In this document: in pieces, positions 10,255-22,700 of the stretch | How the letters are laid out: each line of letters starts with the position of its first letter | Position numbering within the stretch: the stretch's first letter is position 1 | From: Hypomyces perniciosus | Lineage: Eukaryota > Ascomycota > Sordariomycetes > Hypocreales > Hypocreaceae | Reading direction: 5' to 3' | Length of the DNA stretch: 64,000 bases | Assembly: GCA_008477525.1 (NCBI GenBank) | Contig: SPDT01000004.1 | Span: 3,100,001 to 3,164,000 of the forward strand | Translations under genes and position numbers: made by a program | Notes under the pieces: generated by a model | Seen by the model: only the letters and a program-made list of their open reading frames with translations | Databases searched by the model: none | What the model was told of the DNA's origin: nothing

Positions 10255-10831
10255 TATGTCACTTTTTGCGTGTCTACACTGTTTGGACAGCAGACATCCG
10301 GGGGCGCCTCACGGTCAGTCGGCCCGGCTTACATATTGGACCCAGTGAGTAATATTGAAATTAGTGTTTGGCTTAGACCTGGTATTGGTGGTTTACTTGT
10401 TAAGGAAAAACAAAGGTAGTCTTAGAACTTCTTAACTTGCAGATTTATGTGAAGCCCCTATTTTGCAAAGGTGTACTCCGTACTCCGTACTTTGTATACT
10501 ATTTGGAAGCTAGGTAGTACTATTACTCCGTATTCTAATACTAGTGTATAGCAATCTCTTTCGTCACTAACCCTCGTATTTTCTTGACTACTATTATTAA
10601 TACGGCGATTCCTCCTTTGGGAAGCTCGCCCCAGTCAATTTCTGAAAATATAACTCCGTACTATGTCCGTATTGCTTACTCTTGCCGGAGTATTGCGTGT
10701 AGGGTATATAACTTGGTTCCTCCCTCCGTTTCCTATTAGTATGTACACCCTGACCTTCAACTCCATCGCACAAATCAGTTATACAGGAGGGCCTTACATT
10801 CGTTAATACTCTGTCATTCATTAATCACAAC
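10255..10831. other. Upstream region of the GPI-protein gene with CCGTA motifs
   Basis: No gene is seen. Several copies of ACTCCGTA / TACGGAGTA-type strings occur (about 10478-10495, 10526, 10656). This dispersed motif is frequent between genes in the left part of the window. Confidence 0.4.
10703..10712 (+). promoter_or_regulatory. Probable TATA box of the GPI-protein gene
   Basis: The string GGTATATAAC lies about 120-128 bp upstream of the ATG at 10832, almost the same spacing as the TATA-like element of the Vps62-like gene. No other core element is claimed. Confidence 0.45.
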
Positions 10832-11359
10832 ATGAAAATGTTCAAGTTACTCCTTTCATCCGCATTACCACTGCTGCTGCTAGCCAACGGAACCGTTGCC
10901 GAGTGTATCGCCACCCGCTGCCCCGGTGGCCTTGCCCAATTGGTCGACCCTAACACCGGCGCAATATGCTCAATACATGCCTGTTTTGGCAGTGACGGAA
11001 CTAGTACTTGGACCGACTGCCCCCCGGGATTTCTCACGACTTCCTATCTCCCCTGCTGGACACCCCCAGTTGGTGGGACTCAGACTATCGCTGCTAGCCC
11101 TGCTAAATCCTCGACGCACACGGTTACAACCGGAACAGACGCATCTGCTATTCAGTTACAAACAACTAGAAGCAGCACCACTCCTACAACGGTCACTCCT
11201 TCGGCAATGACAACCACACAACCCGATATTCCGACAACAGCCCCAACTACTACCACTGCTGCGCCAAGATCAACCGGTAATGCGGGTAGCTTTCTGGATA
11301 GTTCACTGGTGGCTGTGGCCGGGGCTGCCATTGGTGTTATTGCTGTGATAGATGGTTAG
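10832..11359 (+). CDS. Small secreted Cys-rich protein, probable GPI anchor
   Basis: A 175-codon frame without interruption. Residues 1-23 form a typical signal peptide (two Lys, then a Leu-rich core, ending NGTVA before a Glu). Residues 24-75 hold six cysteines (in EC, RC, IC, AC, DC and PC contexts), a number that could form three disulfides. Residues about 80-145 are a Thr/Ser/Pro-rich linker likely to be O-mannosylated. The C-terminus is a hydrophobic tail (SSLVAVAGAAIGVIAVIDG) preceded by small residues (STGNAGS) that would suit a GPI attachment site. The expected product is a protein on the plasma membrane or in the cell wall. The Cys pattern is not one of the common named families that I can recognise. 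The last residues after the hydrophobic stretch are slightly polar, so a plain secreted protein remains possible. The gene sits about 650 bp from the edge of the silenced AT-rich block and is the last apparently intact gene. Confidence 0.75.
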   Translation: MKMFKLLLSSALPLLLLANGTVAECIATRCPGGLAQLVDPNTGAICSIHACFGSDGTSTWTDCPPGFLTTSYLPCWTPPVGGTQTIAASPAKSSTHTVTTGTDASAIQLQTTRSSTTPTTVTPSAMTTTQPDIPTTAPTTTTAAPRSTGNAGSFLDSSLVAVAGAAIGVIAVIDG

Positions 11360-11448
11360 TGGAAAGATTTAAAGGCACCTGCAAAAAGAGGTTAATATAA
11401 GGCGCCAGCACCTTTGCCTGGGTAAACACCTCATATACCTGGATGTAG

Positions 11449-11486
<38 letters not shown>
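11449..11486. repeat. (CTA)n microsatellite
   Basis: Thirty-eight bases of uninterrupted CTA repeat (about 12.7 units), 90 bp after the stop of the GPI-protein gene. On the minus strand one frame reads it as a serine run, which is not evidence of coding. Confidence 0.95.
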
Positions 11487-11989
11487 GTCACCTAAGATAT
11501 CTGTATGTAATTGATAATATGTGGACGATCCATGTATCATCATAGTCGAACTACTGACACCGTAGCGGACAGTCCATGTAGTATTTTGGCATTGACTTTG
11601 ACGTCGAGCTGAGGTTGGGGCCATATTAGCTGTGGCCATCCTTTTGCCATTTAGGAACTTAAGTATTGCAGCTCCATCTTTAGAGCCCCGTGAGTATGGA
11701 AATAAGTTTGTATCTTTTCAACATACTTACAGGTCCAAAGAGCCCGCATCGAGCACAAGATCTAGAAGCTGCGGTGAAGTACGTACTAACTTCTACCTGA
11801 ACTAAGAACTGAGCATTTCACGAGTAAGGCTGGAGCTGCTGTGTACCCGTAACGGATGATGCTCTTTATTGATTCTGGGCTAGAATAGCCAGGTATGCAA
11901 CTGGTATTGATGGAGAGTTGAGTAAGCGAGAGAGCTGGAGAGCTTGAATTATTGTAGTAGCGTACATGACAGAGTAGAGCAGAAGCCGC
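11487..11989. other. Transition flank, no recognised gene
   Basis: Normal-composition DNA between the microsatellite and the AT-rich block. No gene recognised. The change to A/T-rich sequence is abrupt at about 11990-12060. Confidence 0.4.
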
Positions 11990-13274
11990 CGTAAAGTGTT
12001 GTGGTATTTATCGTTTCTTGGTATAAATATATATATGCGGACTTTCCTAGAGAACTATAAAGTAATCCCAGTAAACTAATAGAAAGACTTATTATAGATT
12101 ACCAGGAAAATAAATATAATTTGAAGTAATTTACAATTATTCCTTTTATATATATAACTAGCTGATTATTTATTTAATATAATTATTTAAATAGTTATTA
12201 ATTAATTGTATTTACTACAACTGCCTATTCTGTAGAATTGTAACTATATTACCCTGCTTAGTATTTATCTTTAACCTTCCTATTAATATAAACCTATAAA
12301 TCTTTGTTTATCCTTTAAAAATTAACCTAGATTATTATATATTAATCACTTTTATGTAAAAGGCTACTAAGAATTTTAAGCAATATTATAAATATATTTA
12401 CTGCAGTATCCTTTTTTATAACTTAAATACCTTACCCTTTATTTTACCTCATTACTAAAGGCAAGATAATAATAAAGATAATAATATAAATAAAAGTAAA
12501 AATAAAAATAAAGTTAATAAAAATAAAATAACTACATATGTATATAAAGGAAGCCTTTTAATATATAAAAGTTAATTATATAATATAAAAGTAATATTAT
12601 TAATATTTAATTATTAAAAATATTAAGTTTGATTAAATAATTTACTAATAGTAAATAACTATTATAAATTTATAGAATTAAATATTACCCGCATTTAATC
12701 TAAACTTTGTATTAAGCTATAAAAGGAACTTGCCTTTAAGGGATTTAAAGGAGTTATTTAAAATATAACCTTTTAAATAGTTTAATAAAAGTATTGTAAT
12801 ACTTTAACTATTTTTATTTGATTATATAATTATTTTACTTACTTTTTAACTAGATTTAATATTAAGATTAATAAAGATTTTTTAACTGTTAAATAATTTA
12901 AAGGGAATACTTTAAAGTTATAAGGGAATAAAACTTTCTCTATTACAAAGGAAAAATACACTTATTTCTTACTCTATAAATAAGACGCTTACATAAGCAA
13001 GCTATATCCTATAAGAAAGAGAAAATTTTATAGATTATTAAAACATATATAATAACGATATTCTATAATAAAATAAGGAATAAAAGCTTAACCTATATTA
13101 AACTTAAGCTAAACCTAAATATAAAACATTAGGCATTCACTAGTTTCATTCTAATAACTCAACTCCTTTAAGCTATAATTCCTTCAGACTACAAGGACAT
13201 GAAGTCATAAGGAATAGACTATTGGAATCCTTATTCCTTAGGCTTCTATATAGCTTTATAATCGGCTTAAATAT
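11990..13274. other. AT-rich RIP-like DNA, element not identified
   Basis: Strongly A/T-biased sequence with no open frame longer than chance. It is probably one or more repeats mutated past recognition. A slightly less AT-rich segment at about 13130-13274 precedes the Copia LTR fragment and might be part of the same element, but no domain can be read. Confidence 0.45.
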
Positions 13275-13745
13275 TGTTAAAATAACAAGGTTATACTAAA
13301 CCTTATTTATATATAGCTTCTAGGAAGCTGTATACAACACAGCAATAAGGAAACGACTAAGAGTTTACTGGGTAAACAATAAAATAAACAATTAAATTAT
13401 ATTTAATCTAATAGCTGAAAAGCTATAAAATATCTAGTAATATACAGCTATATTATAAAAGTGATTATAGAACAATACTTTATCTTCTACAATAGTCCTT
13501 TAACCTAATAATAAGTGTATAGTGGCAGAATTAAGTTTATAGCTGCATTCCTATTTTCCGCAAAATTCATTTATATATAAAATCGCTTAAATCGACCTAC
13601 AGCTATATAAATAAGAAACCATTTTAATCAGATTTCTTACAATACTTATTATAAGTATTGTATTAAGTTTAAAGTAGGCGGGGTAGCTGGTCTTAACTTA
13701 ATTATTATTGTTAAGGATAAAAGAGAATTCCTAATTTACACTTTT
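13275..13745 (-). repeat. Fragment of a Copia-family LTR, reverse orientation
   Basis: Starting at TGTTAAAATAACAAGGTTAT and continuing through AGCTTCTAGGAAGCTG and GGGGTAGCTGGTC, this is the reverse complement of the 3' ~470 bases of the 581-bp LTR found at 20152 and 26188. It fades at about 13745, before the other LTR end, so the copy is truncated. It is heavily mutated by C-to-T and G-to-A changes. Confidence 0.75.
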
Positions 13746-14511
13746 TATTAATTGAATTTATTATAAATAATATAATATTTAAAACTACTAGTATATTATT
13801 ATTTTGTATTAATTATAGTTTTAACTTTTATTTAAAAATAAAGCTTTTATGGTTTGATTTATTAAACTCTTTTATAATAAAAAAAAGAAAGTTTTTTATA
13901 TTAATTTGATTATTAAGTAATTTAAATACATTATTATATAGCTAAAAGCTTTTATTAAAGCTTTAAAAAAGATTATAAAGAAAATATATATATATAAAAA
14001 AGGTATTATTAGTTTATATTATTAAATAAAAAGTCTTTATTAATATATAAAATATAAAAATTAATTAATTTATAAAGAAGTTAAATAATAAATTGGTAAA
14101 AGTTTATATAATAATAAAGGTATATTTATAAGCCTATACTCTTAATCTATTAAAAAATATAAAGATTTTTTTAACTTTATAGAATCTTTTTTTATAATTT
14201 ATAATAATTATTTTATTAAATAAAAATACTATACTATTAAATAATATTTCATTAAAGATTTATAAACTTAAAAAAAAAATATGTAACTTTTATAAAAGAA
14301 ATTTAAAAAAGCTAGGCTTATTATAATAAATATTAAAAAGAATTATAAAAAAAAAGAAATAGTTAAAAAGAAACTAAAGTTTATAAATTATTAATTAAAG
14401 ACTATATTATATTAAAGCTTATAATCAAACTATATATTATTAATATTAAAAATTATATAATTTACTTTATTAACGTTTATATTAAAAGTATTAAATTAAA
14501 TTACCTGGAAT
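13746..14511. other. AT-rich RIP-like DNA, element not identified
   Basis: Very A/T-rich, with long A and T runs. No domain can be read on either strand. It lies between the truncated Copia LTR and the left LTR of G2-A. Confidence 0.4.
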
Positions 14512-14683
14512 TATTACGGCACAGAAAGGCAGGTTAAGGCAAATATTATTGTTGTGCTGTAAAGAGCGAGAAAGCCCTAAGGCTTTATAGAAAGCTATAG
14601 CTAGGAACGCGTTAATGCCTGGTTACGTAACCGGGGCTTATATAATAGGGCGTTAATATTGCATTACGGTTAGTGCTGTAACA
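14512..14683 (-). repeat. LTR of G2-A (3' LTR of a minus-strand element)
   Basis: It begins TATTACGGCAC (canonical TGTTAC with G-to-A change) and ends GTAACA. It aligns over its length with the LTRs at 46666, 53197 and 55273. The adjacent C-run at 14684-14695 marks the 3' side of the element. Confidence 0.85.
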
Positions 14684-16490
14684 GTACCCCCCCTTTTTAT
14701 TACACTATTTGGCCGCGAATAGCTATATTGCTTATATAAATTGAAATTCCGGGTAATCTATTTTAATACTTTTAATATAAAGGTAAATAGGGCAAATTAT
14801 ATAGTTTTTAGTGTTAGTAATATATAGTTTAGCTATAGACTTTAGTGCAGTATAGTCTTTGGTTAGCGTTTTGTAGGTATTGGTTTTTTTTTAATTATTT
14901 CCTCTTTTTCCTTTTTTATAATTCCTTTTAATGCCTATTGCAATAGGCCTAGCTTCTTTAGGTTTCTTTTATAAAAGTTTTATATTACCCGCTTTTAGCT
15001 TTATAAATCCTTAGCTGATTACTATATAGCAGTATAGTATTTTTATTTTATAAAGTAATAAAATCTATTATTATTATAATAATCTAAAGCGCTTTAAACT
15101 CTTATTTCTTTTATACTTTATTTATATTATCTTCCTTTTTTAATACCCTGCCTTAAATATTCTTTATTATAGTTTTATTAATTACCTTTTACTTAAAGTG
15201 CAGTAAAATCGCTGTTTTAAGTTATAAAAAGGAATTATATAAAATTAAAAAAAATCTTTATACCTTTTAATAAACTAATAGCGCAGGCTTATAGGTATAC
15301 CTTTATTATTATATAAAATCCCACTTATTTATTGTCTAGCTTCTTTATTAGCCAGTTAATCTTTATATTTTATATATTAATAAAGACTTCCTGCTTAATA
15401 GTATAAATTAGTAATGCCTCCCTTTATATATTTACGTTTTCTTTATATTTTCTTTTTAAGGCTTTAATAAAGGCCTTTAGCTGTATAATAATATATTTAA
15501 ATTAATTAATAATAATATTAACGCAGAAAAACTCTTTTTTCTTTACTGTAAAAAGGTTTAGCAGGTAAAGCTGTAAAAGCTTTATCCTTAAGCGAGGTTT
15601 AAAACTATAGTTAATAAAAAACAGTAATATACTAGTAGTTTTAGATATGATATTATTTATAGTAAATTCAGCTAATAAAAGTTAATAGATATAGGTATTT
15701 TAATAGAAGTTAATAAAAGCTTGCAGGTATTATTTTATATTTATATTAATTCTTTTAGTCTAGCTATTAGTTTTAAAGTAAAAGGCTAATAACTGTTTTA
15801 ATATAACTTTTAATTACTTTAAAAGTTATTTTTAAAATTCTAATATAAACTACATACTATAGTTTAATATAATATTATTAAGTATACTATAAAGGCAGTA
15901 AATCTTATTAATAAATATATTAATTAGTTTTTCTGCTAATAGTAAAGTAATAGGTATAAAATAATATATTTTTATAAAGCAGTAAACTATTACTAGTAAA
16001 TGTTTATAAGTTATATTATAGCGGCAGGATTTAGGCAGCAGTATAATATAGTTAATAGAAATATTTAACTATATATAGAATAAAACTAGTGATAGTTAAA
16101 GGAAGCTTTATAGTAAAGATTACAAGGCCTTTATTTTAATATATAATTTGCAGGCTTATATAAATACTTTAATATTTTTTAAGATCTATAGCTACTAGTA
16201 TATCTAGCTAATAAGGTTTAAAGTTTTTAAACCTGCCTAAATATCTGGCTAGGCTATTTAAGTGGTTTTTAAATAAGATTTATATATAAAGCTTATTATT
16301 AAAGGGAATAAAAAGCTGCTTTTAGTAATAGATTCTATTATTTATTATTTAGCAGTTGTTTATTATAATCTAGAGTTCTCTATAAAGCTATTTTAGCTAT
16401 TAACAGATATTAGGGTTTTAAATTATAGTTATTATTTCTTTTACTATAATATTTTATTTATATACTGCAGTAATTAAGTTATTAATTAGT

Positions 16491-16752
16491 TGTTAGGAGA
16501 CCGGAAGCTCCGGAGCTCTCGTAATATTATATAGGCCGGAATACACATATAAGAGCAACTATAGTCCCCAAAAATATAGAACTTTAGAGACTAGTAAACT
16601 ATTACTGCTATACCGAATTACTAGTTTCTGGCTTATTACCTACTTATTAGCATCTATCTCTCTTTTAAATAACTGCTCTTTAACCTCCTTTACTTTTCCT
16701 TAAAGTCACAGCCCCTCACCTAATTTATCTGCCTTAAAAAAGGTCTCTAATA
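16491..16752 (+). repeat. 5' LTR of Gypsy A
   Basis: 262 bp, TGTTAGGAGACCGG at the start and TCTCTAATA at the end (canonical TCTCTGACA). The first bases and last bases are imperfect inverted repeats. Same length as the other three LTRs of this family in the window. Confidence 0.9.
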
Positions 16753-18559
16753 TACTAGTCTCTCACTATTCCTAATAAAAGTAAAAAGACTATTAAAGTT
16801 AAAAATACCTTTAGCGGCAAATAACTAGCTTACTTTTAATAAAAAGGCTATATTTTAAATGCAAAAACCTTTAAGTAAAGTTACTCTTTTAAATTATTAA
16901 CTAGGCCTTTTAGATAATACTTTACTTATAAAAGAAGAATTTAATACTTATATTTAGCAAATAAAAGATAAATAGTAAATATACTTAAAGAGGAAATATT
17001 TAAATACTTTTCTTTAAAGGGAAAACCTTTTTTTTAAACTTTTAGAGATTAAAGGTTTATTGCCTATAACTAGCTTATTATATACTACTAGTTTAAAACG
17101 ACTTTATAAAGGCAATTAAAGCAAAGTGCAAATTCAAGCTCTTTATTATAAAAGAAAATTTTACATAGAATTATAGACTTTTTTTATTATTATTAAAGGG
17201 CAGTTTAAATTATCCTTTAATACCTTTTCTTAAACAGCTTATAAAATTACCTATATTATTTCCTGCTTAAAAGGAGATATTTAATAGTAATAGGTTAGCT
17301 ATTTTAAAGAGAAAGGCAGATCCGCTAAATTAATTACTTGGGATAAATTTTATTAATAGCTTTAAGATAATAATCGCAATAGCTTAACTAGGTATTATAA
17401 AGTAACCTTATAGATCTTTCGCTTATATTAAGCTGCTAGATAGAATTTTCAGTTATTCCTCTTTTAATTTAAGATTATTAAAAGCAAGTTCCTTAAAACA
17501 ACTCCTTTATAGCTTAAGATTTATATATTCTTATAGTGCCTTTCCCCTATAATAAGTAAATAGATACTTTATTTTAAAATCCCTATAACCTAGTAAGAGT
17601 TAATTTATATTAGTATAATCGCTAAAGCTTTTATATATTACTATACTAGTAATATAAATAGCTTTTAACAGGAATCTCGATTTTAAAGAAAATATAGAAA
17701 GATTAGATTTACTAGTTAATGGGGATTATACTAAGATTACACTGCTAATGCTTTAAAGAATACAATAACCAAAATATTTAAAGGTTTAAGAGAATAGAGA
17801 AACCTTTTTAATTTAATAATTTATTAAAAATATAGTAGTCCTTACTATAAAACCTCCTGCTAAGCTTTTAATTATATAAAATATAATAATAAACACTACT
17901 CTATTAAAAAGTATAATAACCCTATTTAACTATACTTTATTAGCAGAAATACTAAACCTGCAGTTTATTAAACTTAAAAATATAATTGCTATATAGATTT
18001 ACCTATAAAATAATTAAGGAAAATGCAGCTAGGTAGCTATTAGTAATATATAAATGCTTTATTTAATCCTAACAGTAATATTTATATTATCTCTTTATAA
18101 TAAAAGGATTAATTAGGAAGTCTATTACCGGCTCTTAAACTTACTGCTATTTTCCCAGGTATTTCTGCTATAATTTATAGCTATATAGATATACTTATAA
18201 AGGTAGTTAACGATTAAAGAGTAAAGAAAAAGTAGCTATAATAAGCTATTAAAAAAGCTTAAGTAGCTTTTATATTAATAACTGAAAAAAAGCTTAAAGT
18301 GAAGTTAAAAGCGTTAAAAGACTTACTATCTCTCAACTTAAATAAAGCTATTTCCCTAAAAGACTATAAATCAGCCTTATATTTAAAATTACTTCCTATA
18401 TATTATAATCTTACTAGTATTTTCTTTATAAAAAAAGCTGCTAATATATTAGTAAATTAATAGTATACTATTAAATTAAAAATAGGAAAATGCCTTTATA
18501 ACGTCCTGTCTATAACCTAGTATTTGAAAAGCTAAAAGCTTTCTGTAAATATTTAGAAA

Positions 18560-19700
18560 AAGTATTATAAAATATATAGATTTAGTAGTCTATTAATCCT
18601 GTAAGTGCCCCTATAATCTTTATATTCAAAAAAGGCAGTAAACTGTAAATATATATTGATTTCTATACTTTAAATAAAATAACTCGCAAAAACTGCACTC
18701 TTTTACTATTAATGTCAGAGATTTTTAATAGATTTTTATATACTAAGATTTTTATTAAGTTTAATTTAAAGGATATATATTACTAGATACCTATCTGCAA
18801 AAAAGATAAATAAAAAAATAGTATTTTACTGTTAATATAAATACTTTAAATATAATATTATACTATTTAGCCTTATAAATTCCCCTATAACTTTTCAGTA
18901 ATATATTAATAATACATTACAAGATTTAGTTAATTCTATTTATATTATATACTTTAATAATATATTAATTTATAGCTATACTTTTAAAAAGTATATATAG
19001 TATATTCGCTAGGTTTTTAACAAGTTATAAAATATAAAGCTATATATTAATATTAATAAATATATCTTTTATATTACTTTAATACCTTTCTTTAAATATA
19101 TTATTATATTCAATAAAATTAAAATAGAATAGTTATATATTTAAGCTATTATTAAATAGCTAGTACTTAAAAGTGTTTATAATATCCTTATATTTTTAGG
19201 ATTTATAGGGTTTTACTATTACTTTATTAAAAATTATAGTAAAATTACAGCACCTTTAATAAATTTTATTTATAAAAAGCGAGAAGGTTTTTTATAATTA
19301 AAGCTTAGCGCTTTTAAAGCTTTTTAATAGTTTAAAAGAAAATTCTTAAAAAAACCTATTTTAATATATTATAACTTAAAGGCGCTAATTTATATAAAAA
19401 TAAATGCATTAAACTATATAATAAGGGCAGTATTAGCTTAATATTAGCGAAATGCCTAGTACCCTGTAATATATATATTAAAAAAGCTAAATAGTTTTAA
19501 ATTATATTATTATACCTTTAATATTAAATCTTTTACTATTATAAAGGCTTTTTAAATATAAAGATATTATTTAGTTTATATAAGTATAAAGATTTAGGTT
19601 ATAATAGACTATTTTAATTACTATTACTTTACAGATAAATAAAAGCTTTTATATTAATAGGCATAGGCTTTTAATAAGCTAGTTTTATTTAATTTTTGCA
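18560..19700 (+). pseudogene. Gypsy A reverse transcriptase and RNase H relic
   Basis: With stops read through, the + strand gives the recognisable Ty3/Gypsy order: an SPAGAPVIFV-like start near 18595, LRIYIDF near 18645, IFTKFDLKDIYYQIPI near 18750, FSLINSPTTFQQYI near 18880 and the catalytic box at 18950-18961. The box reads Y-F-N-N instead of the expected Y-x-D-D, so both catalytic aspartates are lost by GAT-to-AAT changes. RNase H-like sequence follows at about 19290-19640. The enzyme would copy element RNA into DNA; this copy is dead. Confidence 0.8.
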
Positions 19701-20151
19701 TTAAATATAGGCTAGGGAAGTTTAACCTTACTAATACTTTATTTTAATGCCTTAATTTTTATAATCTTATTAAGATTAAAGAATTACAGTAAAGCTATAT
19801 ATTAATAATTTTGCAGTGTTTTTATAGTATAAAAGCCAATAGCCTATATAAACTAAAGGGATTTGCAGCAGTCTATTATAATAACCAGGAATATATAAAG
19901 TTGCCTATAAATCAGAGTATTACTTTAGCGTTACTTTAAGTTAAAGGATAAGGATTAAATACTATTTAACAGATAGCTTACCTGCAAAGTATAGTAGCTA
20001 GAGTTATAACTGCTAGTTTATAGGTTATATAGCAGACTATTGCAGGTTTACTGCTAGAACTATAAAAGTCTTTGCGCTTAGTTATCCTATAAGCTTAATA
20101 AAGAGATTATTTTATTTAGTAAAAGGTTTAAAGCTAGGGAGTAATTAATAT

Positions 20152-20732
20152 TGTTAAAAAGGAGGGCTAAAAAGTAAGGATTTTAGTGTATTTAGGTAAC
20201 CTTCCTATTCTGGCTAGACCCGGAATTAGGCCCGACGCTAGGACCGAGTTCCGGAGGAACTTCGGTGTACGTCAGGAAATTTCTGTTATCTTCAATGATA
20301 ACAATTGAGCTAGGACCAGCTACCCCGCCTACCCTAGACTCAATACAATGGCCACAATGGCTATTGTGAAAAATCTGACCAAAATGGTTTCCTGTTTGTA
20401 TGGCTGTGAGTTGATTTGGCTGATTTCCTATACAAATAAATTTTGCGGAAAATAGGAATAGGGCCACAAACCTAATTCTGCCGCCATATTCCTATTATCT
20501 AGTCGGAGGACTATTGTAGAAGACAAAGCTATTGTTTATACAATTCACTTCTATACCAGCCGCATATACACTAGATATTCTATAGCTTCTAGCTATTAGA
20601 TTGTTTACAATTCAATTGTTTATCCATTGTTGACCCAACTAGACTCTCAGTCGTTTCCTTATTGCTGCGTTGGGTGCACCTTCCTAGAAGCTGCACTTAA
20701 ATGAGGTTTAGTATAACCTTGTTATTTTAATA
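20152..20732 (+). repeat. 5' LTR of the Copia element
   Basis: 581 bp. By hand count it differs from the 3' LTR at about 26 positions, about 24 of them transitions. It ends in TA where the 3' LTR has the canonical CA. An antisense open frame of 91 codons (20192-20467) is intact in both LTRs. Confidence 0.95.
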
Positions 20733-20747
20733 GGTTATGAGCCTAGG
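20733..20747 (+). other. Copia primer-binding site, half-tRNA type
   Basis: GGTTATGAGCCTAGG directly follows the 5' LTR. Its start (GGTTATGAGCC) is complementary to the anticodon stem-loop of initiator tRNA-Met (GGCTCATAACC), as in Drosophila copia, which primes from an internal tRNA cut rather than from the 3' CCA end. The tRNA identity is from memory of the conserved anticodon loop. Confidence 0.6.
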
Positions 20748-21169
20748 AGAGTTTTCCTCAGGTCTCTATTAATGGATTTTTCTAGTGGTTACAGCACTTC
20801 CCTTAGCGCTACTATAGCATTTACAGCAGGTTTTTATAGTGCTTATCCTGGTATTTACAGCACTTCCCCTAGCGCTATTACAGCACTTATAGCGGGTTTT
20901 TTATAGTGCTTATCCTAGTGCTTATATTAGCACTTTTAGGATTCTTGGCTATCTAAAGCTATTCCTAGGCTTCTACTGCAAATACTGTTGCAGTTATAGT
21001 AGTACTGCTACTATTTTCGCTATTTTTAGTAATTTATATATACTATATAGTATATTCCTTATTTTAATAAGATATAGGTTTGATAGCAGTATAAGTTGAC
21101 CTATTAGGGCTCCTAGTAGCCCTATTTCCTTAATTAAGGATAATAGCTCTCCCTAGCAGTAAAGGGATT

Positions 21170-22700
21170 TATTTATTTAGGTGCAGAATATAAAACAAGA
21201 GCTTCAGGCATAGAGGGCTTTTACTAAAACAGTTAAGGCACAGTTAAAGGGTCAGAATAACACTATAACTCAGTTATCTAATACTCTAGCTAGCCTAGCT
21301 GCTGCTATATTAAGGCTTTAATAATAGGCTACTAGTCTAATATAAGTTAATCCTATAGCCTTTATTTTAATGCTAATACAAGCTTCTACTCTTATTCCTA
21401 TACCGATCCAGGTTCTATTTTTATTTATTCCTTAACCCTAAAATACTATTTCTACTTTAAATAGTAGTTTTATTAAAGAGGCATTAAAAAAGGTCTATAG
21501 CTTTCTAGAAAGCTATAAGCTAGTGGGCCTTAATAACTTTAATTAGTAGAAACAGTCTTTAAGTATTATGCTAAAGGCTATAGATTACTATGCCTTTATA
21601 GAAAATCCTATAGTTGCTGATTCTTTATCTAATTTAGAACAGGCCCTATTACTTATACTAATTAGGGATAGTTTAATAGCTATTCCTACTGCATCTATTA
21701 CTTGGATTTAAAGCCTAAAAAAAGTATTTTTAATATTAAAAAGATAATATAGTTACTTTAATACTTTATAGAGAGATTCCCTCTATAGGGAATTTCATTT
21801 ATTAAATTATAGTAATTATAAAAGATCTTTAACTGAATTTAATACTACTTTTAACAGCTTATTAGCTAAGCTAGCTATTTTAAAGGTTAATATTAATATA
21901 CTAGACCAAGTAAATTAATACTTAAATTCCCTAAAAAAGACTTATCCTTAATAGGCTAAAAGAATTAAAGGAACTATTAAATCTAGTAAAGCTATTAGGC
22001 AATTAACTAAAGGTTTTAATATTCAGTTTTTTATAGCAGATATATTAAAAGAGACTAGGAATCTATCTTTAACTGCATATAAGGTTAATAAGGCCTCAGG
22101 CCCTTTTAAGTCCCTTAATTAAAAGCCAGCTTCTAATTCTAATAAAAGGAAAGGAAATCAAAAGAAGCAAGGAAATTAAAAGAATTAAAATTAATAAAAC
22201 CAGAAGTAAACTACAGAAGATACTGCTTTTGCTAGTATATATTATCTAGCTACTAGGGAGTATAGCGCAAAAAAGCTGTTAAAAAAGTCTTTTACTAAAT
22301 CTATTAATAGTTTAGATAATAATCGAGATCTTTTATATGCCTTAAACGCTAAAAAAGGCAAAAAGCCTTTTAAGCCTTTTAAATCTTCTAAAAAACCTAA
22401 ATCCCCTAGACTTTCTATTCAGGATAGTCTATTATATAATACTAGATCTACAGTTTATATAGTTAACTTTAAGAAATAGTTTATAGACTATAGACCTAAT
22501 AAAAAGGACTTAGGTATTATTTATATTGGCGGGGGCCCTATTACCTTTAAGGGAATAAGTATAGCCACTTTTAATATCTTTAATAAAGATAATAATTATA
22601 AAGAGATAAAATTGCTAAATACCTTTTATTGCCTATAATTAAATGTAAATCTTATAAGTAGTTTAAGGCATTACTAAGCTAAAGGATATATATATAGTAT
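21170..22700 (+). pseudogene. Copia gag and protease relic
   Basis: Gag-like sequence runs from about 21170 to 22250, with a Lys/Asn-rich end. The protease site is recognisable at about 22430-22480: the reading LLYNTRSTVYIVN stands where Copia proteases have a D-S-G-[ST]-x-H core, so the catalytic Asp has become Asn and the Gly has become Arg. Stops are frequent. The product would have been the capsid and the enzyme that cuts the polyprotein. Confidence 0.7.

Noticed and set aside
11337..11639. 100-codon minus-strand frame with a serine run
   Set aside because: The run is the translation of the CTA microsatellite and the rest has no domain; it overlaps the end of the GPI-protein gene.
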